62,413 nt of DNA, taken from the NCBI GenBank assembly GCA_017533785.1, contig JAFWII010000010.1, positions 1 to 62,413 on the forward strand. The letters run 5' to 3'. A program made the translations under genes and the position numbers. Of this stretch, positions 22,068 to 31,653 are shown one piece after another (within the stretch, counting starts at the first letter, position 1; each line of letters opens with the position of its first letter). This DNA is from Erysipelotrichaceae bacterium. Its GTDB lineage: Bacteria > Bacillota_I > Bacilli_A > Erysipelotrichales > Erysipelotrichaceae. The notes below the pieces were generated by a model, which was not told the DNA's origin, made no database searches, and saw nothing but the letters and a program-made list of their open reading frames with translations.

Positions 22068-25000
22068 TTAGTCCTCATCGTCAAAGCCCATAACGGCTTG
22101 AACGGGTTCATCTGTCTCGTTTCCTTCACTGTCGGTGATCGCGAGGCCGGTGGTATCGGCGACCATTTCCGGCTTGAATTCGCTCTCGCGTTCTTCTTCC
22201 GCGTCGAGTTCATCGAAGTCGATCTCTTCGCCGTTTTCATCCAGCATCCGGACATCGATCGCCAGTGCCTGGAGTTCGTTCTTCAGGACCTTGAAGGATT
22301 CCGGGATACCCGGTTCAGGAATGTCGTTGCCCTTGATGATCGCTTCGTAAGTTCTCGTACGTCCGTTGACGTCGTCGGACTTAACGGTAAGGATCTCTTC
22401 CAGGGTATGCGCTGCGCCGTAAGCTTCCAGAGCCCAGACTTCCATCTCACCGAAACGCTGACCGCCGTTCTGGGCTTTACCGCCGAGCGGCTGCTGGGTG
22501 ACCAGGGAGTACGGACCGGTCGCACGGGCATGCAGTTTGTCATCGACCATGTGAGCCAGTTTGATGTAGTACATGACACCGACGGAGATACGTTCGTCGT
22601 ATTCCTCACCGGTCTTGCCGTCGCGCAGGACGAGCTTGCCGTCTGCCGGGGTTCCGGCTTCGGCCATGATGTCACGGAGTTCCTCGTTGGTGATACCGTC
22701 GAAGACCGGGGTCGAGAACTTGACACCGAGCTTCTTGGCGGCCATACCAAGGTGGATCTCCAGGACCTGACCGATATTCATACGGGACGGAACGCCGAAC
22801 GGGTTCAGCATGATATCGACCGGGGTGCCATCCGGCATGAACGGCATATCTTCTTCCGGAAGGATCTTGGAGATAACGCCCTTGTTGCCGTGACGGCCGG
22901 CCATCTTATCGCCTTCAGAGATCTTACGTTTCTGGACGATGTAGACCTTTACGACTTCCGTAACGCCCGGATCGAGCTCGTAGCCTTCGCTGCGGCGGAA
23001 GATCCGGACAGCCTGAACGATACCGGCACCGCCGTGCGGAACGCGCAGGGAGTTGTCACGTACTTCATGGGATTTCTCACCGAAGATCGCAAGCAGCAGT
23101 TTTTCTTCCGGAGAAGCGTCGCTCTGACCTTTCGGCGTTACTTTACCGACCAGGATATCGCCTTCCTTGACTTCCGCACCGACCATGACGATACCGCGTC
23201 CGTCGAGGTTGCGGCAGGCTGTATCGGATACGTTCGGGATATCTCTGGTGATCTCTTCAGCGCCGAGCTTGGTGTTGCGGCACTCAAGAGAGTATTCATC
23301 GATGTGGATGGATGTGTAGATATCATCCTTGACCAGTCTCTCGGAGAGAATGATCGCATCTTCGTAGTTGTAACCGTGCCAGGTCATGAACGCGATGGTC
23401 ACGTTCTGACCGAGCGCGAGTTCGCCGTCTTCCATGGAAGGACCGTCCGCGATGATATCGCCCTTCTTGACATTCTCACCGTTGTTGACGATCGGTCTGT
23501 GGTTGATGCAGGTGCCGGCGTTGGAACGGGAGAACTTGTCGAGCTTGTATTCATGCTCGCCGTCTTCATTGGAGATGACGATGGTCTGCGCATCGGCATA
23601 GGTTACGGTACCGTCTTCTTCCGCCAGCAGAGCTGCGCCGGAGTCTTTGGCAATGACCTGTTCAATGCCGGTTCCGACATACGGGGAATGCGGTTTTAAA
23701 AGCGGAACTGCCTGACGCTGCATGTTGGCGCCCATCAGGGCACGGCTCGCGTCGTCGTTCTCTAGGAACGGGATACAGGCAGCCGCAACGGAAACGATCT
23801 GTTTCGGGGAAACGTCGGCCAGTTCGACCTTGTCCTTGGAAACGAGGACAGTTTCACCGGCTTTACGGGCAACGACCTGATCGTTGACCAGTTCGCCGTC
23901 GATGACTTCGTTCGCCTGGGCAATGTAGTAATCCGCTTCTTCGTCGGCAGCCAGATAGATGTAGTCATCCGTGACTTTGCCGTTGTTTACCTTACGGTAA
24001 GGCGTTTCGATGAAGCCGTATTCATTGACCTTCGCATAAGTCGTCAGGTAGGAGATCAGACCGATGTTCTGACCTTCCGGCGTTTCGATCGGACAGATAC
24101 GTCCGTAATGGGAGTTGTGAACGTCACGGACTTCGAAGCCGGCTCTTTCTCTGGTCAGACCGCCCGGACCTAAAGCCGAGACACGGCGCTTGTTGGTGAT
24201 CTCCGCCAGCGGGTTCTGCTGGTCCATGAACTGGGACAGCTGGGAGCTGGAGAAGAATTCCTTGATCGCGCCTGTCAGCGGACGGATATTCGTCAGAGCT
24301 TTCGGAGTTGCGGTTTCGAGGTCGACGATCGACATCTTTTCCTTGACGGCCTTTTCCATACGGCTCAGACCGATCCGGAACTGGTTCTGGATCAGTTCGC
24401 CGACTGTACGGATACGGCGGTTGCCCAGCATATCAATGTCATCGGTGGTGCCGATGCCGTCGAACATGGTCAGGGCGTAGGAATAGAATGCGATCATATC
24501 GGACATGGTGATGCACTTCTTGGAGTCGATCGGGTCGACACCGACGAGCTTCACGACATGACCGTCCTTGCGTTCGATCTCCGCTACCTGGTTCGCGTTT
24601 CCGACGAACCAGCCGGTAACTTCTTCACCGTTGGTGATGCGTTCGCGCAGAACAGTTTCGTTGTCGCTGCTCAGCATGAAGCAATCTGTATCCGGTAAAT
24701 AGTACGGCATTAAAGGTGTAGCGTCTTCACCAAGGATGTCTTTGCCCTTCTTGTCTGTCAGACGTCCGAGAACGAAGAATCTCTGACCGTAGTTGAGTAC
24801 GGCGTTGAGGTTGTCTTCGGTCAGTCTGACTGCGTTAGCGATGATCCCGGAATAGACCGTGACCTTCTCTACTTCCTTGGCAAGATCTTTGATGTCGGCA
24901 TCGGTCAGGACTGTGCCGGCCGGAACGATGCGGTCCTTGAGGTCCACGTCGTTTGCCAGAACACGTCCGCGCAGCGCCAGCTTGTCAGTCGTCTCCACGA

Positions 25001-26195
25001 CGGCCTTGGCCGGGTGGGAGAACTGATAGGAGAACGGGAACGCTTCCACATGGGAGCCCTTTGCCAGTTCTTCCTTCAGCAGGTTGCGCTCTTCTCTGCC
25101 GACATAGGTACCCTTCTTCATCAGAAGAGTGCCGTCAGCCTTGTAGAGGTCGGTATGGAGCTTCTGGTTCTCCATACGGTCTACAACACTGAGCTTCTTT
25201 TTCAGTTTGTAACGGCCAGCCTTCGTTAAGTCGTATTTCTTCTGATCGAAGAATTTTGCGTTCATTAACGATACCGCACCTTCCATGGTCGGAACTTCAT
25301 CCGACTTCTGGTTTTCGTAGATCGCGATCAGCGCTTCGTTGCGGGTGCGCGGCTTGTCGTATTCAAGAGTATTAACAATTTCTTCGTAAGGTCCGAAATA
25401 TGAAGTGAAAAGTGCTTCATAAATGCTCAGGAATTCGCGTTCGGAGTTCTGAGCGACCAGATCTTCATAATAAGGGCGACCAAAAGATTCTAAGAATTTT
25501 TTAATACCATCAGTCGAGAAGCTGTCTTCGCCCTTCTCGTAGTCCAGCGAGAAACCGATCGCCTTCAGCAGGATCGTAGACAGGATCTTACGTTTGCGGT
25601 CTACGCTCATGTTCAGGATACGGCCGAGCGTGCTCTTCTTGTCGTCGCTCATGTATTCGAGCCAGGTGCCTCTGCCCGGGATGAGCTCGCAGGTAAAGAT
25701 CTCCTTGCCTGTCTTGTCATCGGTCGCAGTATCGAAATAGGCGCCCGGGGAACGAACGATCTGAGATACGATTACACGTTCAGCACCGTTGATGATAAAG
25801 GTGCCGGAGGATGTCATCATCGGGAAGTCGCCGAGGAAGACGTCTTCTTTCTTGGTGAATACTTCACCGGTCTCCTCGTTGATCATCTCGAGTTCCATTT
25901 TCGCTTTTAACGGAGCGGCATAATTGACTTCTCTGAACTTGCTTTCGTTAACATCGTATTTCGGCTTACCGAATTCGTAATCGATAAAGCGCAGACGAAT
26001 GTTTCCGTTGTAGTTCTGAATTGGATAGATATCTTCGAAAACTTCCCGGATGCCTTCTTCGGCAAACCAGCGGAAGGAATCAGTCTGAATTTCTACCAGG
26101 TTCGGCAAAGCAAGCGAACCGCTTACTTTGGAATAATCACGGCGAGTAGAATGTCTTCCTGATTTGACAATGTTATAAGTCTTTTTGTCTGCCAT
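22068..26195 (-). CDS. rpoB: RNA polymerase beta subunit (Asn at the rifampicin His526 position)
   Basis: 1375 aa with all expected regions, including the rifampicin-binding segment [21 protein letters not shown] and [18 protein letters not shown], and an acidic C-terminal tail. The residue matching E. coli His526 is Asn (codon AAC at 24194-24192, about residue 668). The same substitution is known to confer natural rifampicin resistance in Mollicutes and is an acquired resistance mutation elsewhere. Other contact residues (Asp516 and Ser531 equivalents) are unchanged. Start ATG 26195. Confidence 0.99.
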   Translation of the reverse strand: MADKKTYNIVKSGRHSTRRDYSKVSGSLALPNLVEIQTDSFRWFAEEGIREVFEDIYPIQNYNGNIRLRFIDYEFGKPKYDVNESKFREVNYAAPLKAKMELEMINEETGEVFTKKEDVFLGDFPMMTSSGTFIINGAERVIVSQIVRSPGAYFDTATDDKTGKEIFTCELIPGRGTWLEYMSDDKKSTLGRILNMSVDRKRKILSTILLKAIGFSLDYEKGEDSFSTDGIKKFLESFGRPYYEDLVAQNSEREFLSIYEALFTSYFGPYEEIVNTLEYDKPRTRNEALIAIYENQKSDEVPTMEGAVSLMNAKFFDQKKYDLTKAGRYKLKKKLSVVDRMENQKLHTDLYKADGTLLMKKGTYVGREERNLLKEELAKGSHVEAFPFSYQFSHPAKAVVETTDKLALRGRVLANDVDLKDRIVPAGTVLTDADIKDLAKEVEKVTVYSGIIANAVRLTEDNLNAVLNYGQRFFVLGRLTDKKGKDILGEDATPLMPYYLPDTDCFMLSSDNETVLRERITNGEEVTGWFVGNANQVAEIERKDGHVVKLVGVDPIDSKKCITMSDMIAFYSYALTMFDGIGTTDDIDMLGNRRIRTVGELIQNQFRIGLSRMEKAVKEKMSIVDLETATPKALTNIRPLTGAIKEFFSSSQLSQFMDQQNPLAEITNKRRVSALGPGGLTRERAGFEVRDVHNSHYGRICPIETPEGQNIGLISYLTTYAKVNEYGFIETPYRKVNNGKVTDDYIYLAADEEADYYIAQANEVIDGELVNDQVVARKAGETVLVSKDKVELADVSPKQIVSVAAACIPFLENDDASRALMGANMQRQAVPLLKPHSPYVGTGIEQVIAKDSGAALLAEEDGTVTYADAQTIVISNEDGEHEYKLDKFSRSNAGTCINHRPIVNNGENVKKGDIIADGPSMEDGELALGQNVTIAFMTWHGYNYEDAIILSERLVKDDIYTSIHIDEYSLECRNTKLGAEEITRDIPNVSDTACRNLDGRGIVMVGAEVKEGDILVGKVTPKGQSDASPEEKLLLAIFGEKSHEVRDNSLRVPHGGAGIVQAVRIFRRSEGYELDPGVTEVVKVYIVQKRKISEGDKMAGRHGNKGVISKILPEEDMPFMPDGTPVDIMLNPFGVPSRMNIGQVLEIHLGMAAKKLGVKFSTPVFDGITNEELRDIMAEAGTPADGKLVLRDGKTGEEYDERISVGVMYYIKLAHMVDDKLHARATGPYSLVTQQPLGGKAQNGGQRFGEMEVWALEAYGAAHTLEEILTVKSDDVNGRTRTYEAIIKGNDIPEPGIPESFKVLKNELQALAIDVRMLDENGEEIDFDELDAEEERESEFKPEMVADTTGLAITDSEGNETDEPVQAVMGFDDED

Positions 26196-26222
26196 TAATG
26201 CGCCGTCCTTTCTTCTGAGATA

Positions 26223-26813
26223 CTACCGGACAGCCCGGATAACCCAGTACCCGGCTTCTTTGTGCAGTATCTCTGTGTCATTAAATAAGTCTTTTAATTT
26301 CTTCAGCGTGGATTCCGCGCCATGTTTCTTCTTGATCACGATGTAGAGGCAGCCTTCAGGCGCTAAACACCTGTGAGCCTTTTCATAGAGACCGAATACC
26401 GCCTGCTTTCCGGAATGGATCGGCGGATTGAGCAGGATCGTCTCGTAGAGGCGGTCCAGTTCGGTGATGTCCGAAGTCAGCGTGGTGCAGATCTTCACAG
26501 CGTTGTTTTCCGCGTTGAGTCTCGTCAGTTCGACAGCCCGTTCGTTGATATCGACGGCATCGACTTCCGTTTCCGGAAAGAGCCGTTTCATCACGATCCC
26601 GATAGCGCCGAAACCGCAGCCGAGGTCAAGCAGATGTTTCCCCGGAGGGAAGGACGCAGCCTGCTTAATTAAAAGATAAGAACCGAAGTCTACGCGTTCC
26701 TTGGAGAACACGCCGTTATCGGTAGTAAAGTTGAATGACTCATTATTGAACTGGTAGGTAAATGACTGCCTCTCCTCTTTCAGAGAAGCGTCATTCAGGA
26801 AATAATGAGACAT
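26223..26813 (-). CDS. RsmC-like class I SAM-dependent methyltransferase
   Basis: A 196-aa methyltransferase of the YbxB/RsmC type, probably modifying guanine N2 in rRNA. The SAM-binding motif I is LDLGCGFGAIGIV (near residue 63), the acidic loop VDAVDINERAVE follows, and the amino-methyltransferase NPPIHSG motif lies near residue 129. Its position between rplL and rpoB matches ybxB of Bacillus. Single-domain and shorter than E. coli RsmC, as expected for Firmicutes. The target base is inferred. Confidence 0.88.
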   Translation of the reverse strand: MSHYFLNDASLKEERQSFTYQFNNESFNFTTDNGVFSKERVDFGSYLLIKQAASFPPGKHLLDLGCGFGAIGIVMKRLFPETEVDAVDINERAVELTRLNAENNAVKICTTLTSDITELDRLYETILLNPPIHSGKQAVFGLYEKAHRCLAPEGCLYIVIKKKHGAESTLKKLKDLFNDTEILHKEAGYWVIRAVR

Positions 26814-26821
26814 TCGCCTTC

Positions 26822-27196
26822 TTATTTAATTTCTACGGTCGCACCGGCATCTTCGAATTTCTTCTTCAGTTCAGCAGCTTCATCCGGTGAGATGTTTTCC
26901 TTGATAACTGCCGGAACCTTATCAACAGCCTGCTTAGCTTCGAGTAAGCCTAAGCCTGTGATTTCACGGACTAACTTGATAACAGCGACCTTGGACTGAC
27001 CAGCGGATGTTAAGCTGACAGTAACAGTGGACGGACCAGTCTGTTCAGCTTCTTCAGCCGGAGCAGCAGCAACTGCGACCGGAGCAGCAGCGGTAACGCC
27101 GAATTTTTCTTCGATAGCCTTGACTAAATCATTCAGTTCAATAATTATAGCTTCTTCAAGATATGCGAGGATATCTTCCTTGTTTAACTTTGCCAT
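26822..27196 (-). CDS. rplL: Ribosomal protein L7/L12
   Basis: 124 aa. The N-terminal dimerisation domain [21 protein letters not shown], an Ala/Glu-rich hinge (residues about 38-55), and the C-terminal factor-binding domain with [23 protein letters not shown] are canonical. It forms the ribosomal stalk with L10 and recruits GTPase translation factors. It lies 64 bases after rplJ. Confidence 0.98.
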   Translation of the reverse strand: MAKLNKEDILAYLEEAIIIELNDLVKAIEEKFGVTAAAPVAVAAAPAEEAEQTGPSTVTVSLTSAGQSKVAVIKLVREITGLGLLEAKQAVDKVPAVIKENISPDEAAELKKKFEDAGATVEIK

Positions 27197-27260
27197 TTGT
27201 TTTCTCCTTTACTTTTCAATTATTGGCTTTTGTTGTCTTCTGCAGACGATCTGCTCAGAC

Positions 27261-27812
27261 TTATGCAGCAGCGGCTTCTTCCTTAGCCTCTTCTGCTGCC
27301 GGTGCAGCCGGAGCAGCACCGCCTTCGGCTCTTGCATCAGCAACTGCCTGGACAGCACGGGCAAATCCGGACAGCGGCTGCTGTAAGCAACCAAGTAACA
27401 TGGACAGCATGCCTTCTTTGTTGGGCAGGGTGGACAGTTCCTTGATCATCTTATCGTCGCAGACTCTGCCTTCGACGATACCTTCTTTCAGGATCAGTGC
27501 TTTGTGCTTCTTGGCGAACTTCGCAAGAATGCGGGCACCTGCTGTAGCATCAGCGGAGAATGCATATGCATTCGGGCCTTTGAGTGAGGGCTTGATATCA
27601 GAATACCCGAGATCATCAGCGGCTCTTTCGAACATTGTGTTTTTGTAAACCTTTAAGTCAACGTTCTCCGCCTTTAATGCACGGCGCAGTTCTGTAACCT
27701 CAGCTACAGTCAATCCACGGTATTCCACAACAACAGTCGCACCGGACTCTTTGATCTTGTTAGAGATCTCGGCAACCATCTCCTGTTTTGCGTTCAATAC
27801 AGCTTGATTCAT
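27261..27812 (-). CDS. rplJ: Ribosomal protein L10
   Basis: 183 aa from ATG 27812 (AAAGGAAC upstream); an upstream in-frame start at 27863 falls in the leader RNA and is rejected. N-terminal MNQAVLNAKQEMVAEISNKI and VVVEYRGLTVAEVTELRR are typical; the Ala-rich, acidic tail (AEEAKEEAAAA) is the end of the stalk-binding region. L10 anchors L12 dimers and represses its own operon through the leader RNA. It starts the rplJ-rplL-rsmC-rpoB-rpoC operon, here detached from rplA. Confidence 0.97.
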   Translation of the reverse strand: MNQAVLNAKQEMVAEISNKIKESGATVVVEYRGLTVAEVTELRRALKAENVDLKVYKNTMFERAADDLGYSDIKPSLKGPNAYAFSADATAGARILAKFAKKHKALILKEGIVEGRVCDDKMIKELSTLPNKEGMLSMLLGCLQQPLSGFARAVQAVADARAEGGAAPAAPAAEEAKEEAAAA

Positions 27813-27957
27813 ATGTTCCTTCTTTCTAGCATCTAGATCCAAAAGGAATAAAAACCCGCACAAGACAGCGCGGGCTAAAAAATCAACTGATCTTTTCCCT
27901 CGGCAACCTTATTAAGCTTTTGGGCCGTTGCTGTCTTTGGTATATAGATGCTTAAGT
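27813..27957 (-). promoter_or_regulatory. L10 leader RNA with attenuator
   Basis: The minus-strand leader contains a terminator CCCGC/GCGGG with a T-tract (27849-27874). An 8-base segment AAGACAGC (27937-27930) can pair with GCTGTCTT (27869-27862) inside that terminator loop, forming an exclusive antiterminator. Between them lies the GGTTGCCGAGGG region expected for the L10-L12 binding kink-turn. Excess L10-L12 would favour termination, as known for Firmicute L10 leaders. Confidence 0.82.
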
Positions 27958-27987
27958 ATTATACACTACCCGATCAAGCAAAGGCAA
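27958..27987 (-). promoter_or_regulatory. Promoter of rplJ-rplL-rsmC-rpoB-rpoC
   Basis: TTGCCT (27987-27982) and TATAAT (27963-27958) on the minus strand with an 18-base spacer, directly upstream of the L10 leader. Confidence 0.7.
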
Positions 27988-28113
27988 GGGTTTTATGTTA
28001 AAAAAATGCGCATTTTTTCTGCATTTCTGCGGTGTTTTCCCTTCCCCGCCGGCAGCCCGCCGCACACCGCTTTTCAGACCGGGAAGAGACGGAAAAACGG
28101 CCGGTTTTCTTCC

Positions 28114-28142
28114 TTGTCACGCTATGAAAAGTTGAGTATAAA
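28114..28142 (+). promoter_or_regulatory. Probable promoter of the hydrogenase operon
   Basis: TTGTCA (28114-28119) and TATAAA (28137-28142), 17-base spacer, about 100 bases upstream of the first hydrogenase gene. A second possible -10 (TTATAAT near 28146) overlaps. The 28000-28110 stretch is otherwise featureless G+C-rich DNA. Confidence 0.5.
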
Positions 28143-28242
28143 TGTTATAATTTTCACGTAAAATCAGGAACAAATATCCACTGCCGGGAATGGTCTTTCA
28201 GATTCTGACCGCGTCCGATAATAGAAAGAGAGGGAACCGGAT

Positions 28243-29730
28243 ATGCGAATGTTCGCGAATGATTCACGCCAGTTTAAATTCAGCGTCCTGCTCGAGATCT
28301 GCAAACAGGCGTTTGCAGGCGATCTCGACGAAGCGGAAGTCCATGCGCGCGCCAGGGAACTGGTATCGCTGAGCTCGCCGCGCGTACGCTGTTGTGTGTA
28401 CAAGGAAAGAGAAGTCCTGCGTCAGAGAGTGCGTCTGTCTTTAGGACAGATGGCCAATGATTCCGCGCCGTATAACCCGCGTCAGATCGTTCAGGTCATC
28501 GACGCCGCCTGTGACGGCTGTTCGATCCGCAAGATCCGGGTCACCGACAACTGCCGCAAGTGCATGGCCAAAGCCTGTCTTGAAGCCTGCCGCTTCGGCG
28601 CGATCTCGATGGGGACCGACCGTTCCCAGATCGACTACGACAAGTGTAAGGAATGCGGCATGTGCGCCAAGGCCTGTCCGTATAACGCGATCGTCGTCAC
28701 CGAGCGTCCGTGCTATGCCCACTGCCCTGTTCAGGCGATCAGCTGGGACGAAAACGGCATCGCCGTCATCGATGAGAAGAAATGCATCAACTGCGGCCAG
28801 TGCGAGCTCTCCTGCCCCTTCGGCGCCTGCGAGGATATCAGCTGGGTCGTACCGGTCATCACCGCGCTGAAGATGGATATCCCCTCCTTCGCGATCATTG
28901 CTCCCTCCATCCAGGGACAGTTCGGCAGTGCGAATCTTGCCCAGATCCGCAAGGGCATCGAGATGCTCGGCTTCGAAAAATGCTACGAAGTCGCCCTGGG
29001 AGCGGATGCCGTTGCCAAATACGAAGCGGAGGAACTGCGTGAACATATGGAAGCCGGCGTTCCGCTGACGACCTCCTGCTGTCCGGGCTTCGTCAATATG
29101 CAGAAAATGCATTTCCCGGAGATCTATGAGAAAAACAAGTCCACCACCGTTTCCCCGATGATGGCGCTTGCGAATAAACTGAAAAAGGAATATCCCGATC
29201 ACGGTATCGTCTTCATCGGACCGTGTGTCGCCAAGAAACAGGAAGCGATGGAATACGTTTCCGCGGTCGACTACGTTCTGACGTTCGAGGAACTGGCGGC
29301 GATGGTCGCTGCCAAGGACATCGACTTCAGCAAGATCGAGACCGGGGAAGCCGGACACGCATCGAACTACGGACGCGGCTTCGCGGCCAGCGGCGGCGTT
29401 GCCGCGGCAGTCCAGCAGGCGCGTAAGGAGAATGCGGAGGATCCGGTGAACGCGGTCTTCGCCAACGGCGCCTTTGAATGCAAGCAGCAGCTGCAGCTGA
29501 TCAAAGCCGGCAAATTCCCGGCTGACATCCTGGAAGGCATGTGCTGCGTGGGCGGCTGTGTCGGCGGGCCGGCTGCGATCGTCAACGCCCAGATCGCAAA
29601 AGGAAGAATGTTCAAGGAGAACCTCGCCAACAAGGCGGAGACCATCGGCGGTTCTCTTGACAAGAATAGTTTCGACGGAGTCATGATGCACGTCGTTAAG
29701 AAGGAGGAAACAAATCATGCTGAAGATTGA
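28243..29730 (+). CDS. [FeFe]-hydrogenase, group B-like, with ferredoxin domains
   Basis: A 495-aa iron-iron hydrogenase that would interconvert protons and H2 with ferredoxin-type electron carriers. Residues 1-75 are a helical leader; residues 90-196 hold three cysteine clusters for [4Fe-4S] centres. The H-cluster motifs are L1 TSCCPGF (277-283), L2 GPCVAKKQE (326-334) and L3 EGMCCVGGCVGGPA (431-444), the form typical of group B rather than classical group A (L1 TSCCPxW, L3 ExMACPGGC). It overlaps the next gene by 14 bases. The maturases HydE, HydF and HydG are not in the window. Whether it mainly makes or takes up H2 is not visible. Confidence 0.9.
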   Translation: MRMFANDSRQFKFSVLLEICKQAFAGDLDEAEVHARARELVSLSSPRVRCCVYKEREVLRQRVRLSLGQMANDSAPYNPRQIVQVIDAACDGCSIRKIRVTDNCRKCMAKACLEACRFGAISMGTDRSQIDYDKCKECGMCAKACPYNAIVVTERPCYAHCPVQAISWDENGIAVIDEKKCINCGQCELSCPFGACEDISWVVPVITALKMDIPSFAIIAPSIQGQFGSANLAQIRKGIEMLGFEKCYEVALGADAVAKYEAEELREHMEAGVPLTTSCCPGFVNMQKMHFPEIYEKNKSTTVSPMMALANKLKKEYPDHGIVFIGPCVAKKQEAMEYVSAVDYVLTFEELAAMVAAKDIDFSKIETGEAGHASNYGRGFAASGGVAAAVQQARKENAEDPVNAVFANGAFECKQQLQLIKAGKFPADILEGMCCVGGCVGGPAAIVNAQIAKGRMFKENLANKAETIGGSLDKNSFDGVMMHVVKKEETNHAED

Positions 29731-29971
29731 AGTCTGTATCGGCAGCGCATGTTACGTTAAAGGTTCCAATCAGGTCGTCGCGGATCTGAGCCAGATGATC
29801 AGGGACGAAGGCTGGGAAGACAAGATCAGCCTGACCGGTAGCTTCTGCATGAAGGCCTGCCAGAACAAGACCGGCCTCGGGATCCGCATCAACGGCGAGC
29901 TCATCCCCGGGATCACCATGCAGAATGCCAAGGAAGCCCTGAAAGCGGCGATCACGGAGCGTCTTGCATGA
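29717..29971 (+). CDS. Small thioredoxin-fold [2Fe-2S] ferredoxin
   Basis: An 84-aa protein with four cysteines arranged CIGSAC (residues 7-12) and CMKAC (near 44-48), matching the C-terminal [2Fe-2S] domain of NuoE/HndA-type subunits as a stand-alone protein. It overlaps both hydrogenase genes (14 bases upstream, 4 bases downstream), so it is co-translated with them and probably passes electrons between the catalytic hydrogenase and the sensory-type protein. The role is inferred from context. Confidence 0.85.
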   Translation: MLKIEVCIGSACYVKGSNQVVADLSQMIRDEGWEDKISLTGSFCMKACQNKTGLGIRINGELIPGITMQNAKEALKAAITERLA

Positions 29972-31653
29972 TTTCCCCGTATATCCGTCTCGTCGAATTC
30001 TCCTGTCACAACTGTATGCGCTGTGTCCGGGCCTGCCCGACCAACGCGATGACCTATACCAACAGTGCCCCGCAGATCCTCGCTGAGGAATGCATCCTGT
30101 GCGGCAACTGCTACAAAGCCTGCCCGCACGACGCGAAATCGGTCCTTTCGGAGATGGACCGGGTGCTGGAATGGCTGAAAGAAGGAAAGGAAGTCATCCT
30201 GAGCGTCGCTCCGAGTTTTACTGCGGTCTGGCCGCAGTTTTCTTCTCTTGCGAAGATCCTCAAGGGACGCGGATTCAGCTGTATCGACGAGACCGCCAAA
30301 GGCGCGAAACTCGTCTCCACCGCTTTCGCCAACCTGATCAAAGAAGGCAGGATGGACAACATCATCACGACCTGCTGCCCGGCTGTCAACAGTCTGATCG
30401 AAAAGGAATACGGCGATCTCGTCGGCTATATGGCGCCGGTCGTTTCGCCGCTGATCGCCCACGGCCGGCTGCTGAAAAAAGATAGACCGGACGCAAAAGT
30501 CGTCTTCCTTTCTCCCTGTATCGCCAAGATCAAGGAGATCGAGGATGCCCGCTTCACCGGCGCGGTCGACGCGGTCATCTCGATGGAAGAACTCTATCAC
30601 TGGATCGAAAACGATCTTACCGAAGAGGAAACTGCCGACTGGGAGGACTTCGAAGGTTCGATCGCCAGATTATATCCGACTTCCGGCGGGATCATCTCCA
30701 CACTGGAAAAAGATCCGCGCTACAAATATGTCGCGATCGACGGGATCCACAGAGTCAAGGAAGCTCTCGAATCCCTGCGCCGCGGACACATGAAAGGCTA
30801 TTTCTTTGAAGTGAATGCCTGCCAGGGCTCCTGCCTCGGCGGACCGCTGCTCTCCCATTTCCATCACAACGAGTGGCTCGGCCAGAGCGTCATCCGCGAA
30901 AGCATCGATGTCGCCGACCCTATCAAAGCGGCTCCTTTACCGGTCGATCTGACCGCGGAATGGCATCAGGAAGAGATCAAGCGTCCGCATCACAGCGAGG
31001 AAGATATCAGTGCCGAGATGATCCGGGAAGGCAAGACCTCCCCTGCCAAGATCCACGACTGCGGCGCCTGCGGCTATGAGACCTGCCGCCTGAAGGCGAT
31101 CGCCGTACTCGACGGCAAAGCCGATCCGCAGGTATGTCTGCCGATGGCGCTGGAAAGAGCGCAGTCTCTCTCGAACGTCGTCATCAGCAATACCCCCAAC
31201 GGCATCATCATCCTTGATGAGGATCTCTTTATCCGGGAGGTCAACCCGGCAACCTTCAGCATCCTCGGTCTCGAGACCGATCCGGTCGGCCTGCCGCTGG
31301 TCGCGATCCTGCCGAAAGAAGAGCTGGAGGAAAAGATCCGCAGTTCCGGCGACAAGACCGAAAGCCTGCGTATCTACTATGAAGACTATGACAAACTCAT
31401 CGATCACGCGATCGTCAACGTTCAGAACTCCGACTATATCGTTCTGATCCTGATGGATCGCACGGAAGAAGCACGCAAGGAAAAACAGATGCTGGAGATG
31501 CGTGACCGCACGCTTGAGGTGACCCAGCAGGTCATCAACGAACAGATGCGCGCTGTCCAGGAGATCGCTTCGCTGCTGGGCGAAACGACCGCCAAGACCA
31601 AAGTCGCCCTTACCTCGCTGAAACGTTCTGCGGCAAAAGAAGAAGATGAGTGA
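29968..31653 (+). CDS. Sensory [FeFe]-hydrogenase-like protein with PAS domain (HydS-type)
   Basis: 561 aa. In order: two [4Fe-4S] ferredoxin motifs (CHNCMRCVRAC and CILCGNCYKAC, residues 13-51), a hydrogenase H-domain with L1 TTCCPAV (134-140), L2 SPCIAKIKE (182-190) and L3 NACQGSCLGGP (283-293), a further four-Cys Fe-S domain CGACGYETC plus Cys390, a PAS domain (about 402-510) and a C-terminal helical tail. The domain set is that of group C hydrogenases, thought to sense H2. The PAS domain would relay the signal to the SpoIIE-type phosphatase encoded next, with which it overlaps by 8 bases. Confidence 0.9.
   Translation: MISPYIRLVEFSCHNCMRCVRACPTNAMTYTNSAPQILAEECILCGNCYKACPHDAKSVLSEMDRVLEWLKEGKEVILSVAPSFTAVWPQFSSLAKILKGRGFSCIDETAKGAKLVSTAFANLIKEGRMDNIITTCCPAVNSLIEKEYGDLVGYMAPVVSPLIAHGRLLKKDRPDAKVVFLSPCIAKIKEIEDARFTGAVDAVISMEELYHWIENDLTEEETADWEDFEGSIARLYPTSGGIISTLEKDPRYKYVAIDGIHRVKEALESLRRGHMKGYFFEVNACQGSCLGGPLLSHFHHNEWLGQSVIRESIDVADPIKAAPLPVDLTAEWHQEEIKRPHHSEEDISAEMIREGKTSPAKIHDCGACGYETCRLKAIAVLDGKADPQVCLPMALERAQSLSNVVISNTPNGIIILDEDLFIREVNPATFSILGLETDPVGLPLVAILPKEELEEKIRSSGDKTESLRIYYEDYDKLIDHAIVNVQNSDYIVLILMDRTEEARKEKQMLEMRDRTLEVTQQVINEQMRAVQEIASLLGETTAKTKVALTSLKRSAAKEEDE

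Noticed and set aside
22098..23699. A 533-codon open frame opposite rpoB, and similar long frames opposite rpoC (18927-20006) and nrdD (39674-41086)
   Set aside because: They lie entirely antisense to strongly conserved genes, have no ribosome sites and reflect the codon bias (few T-start stop complements) of the genes on the other strand.
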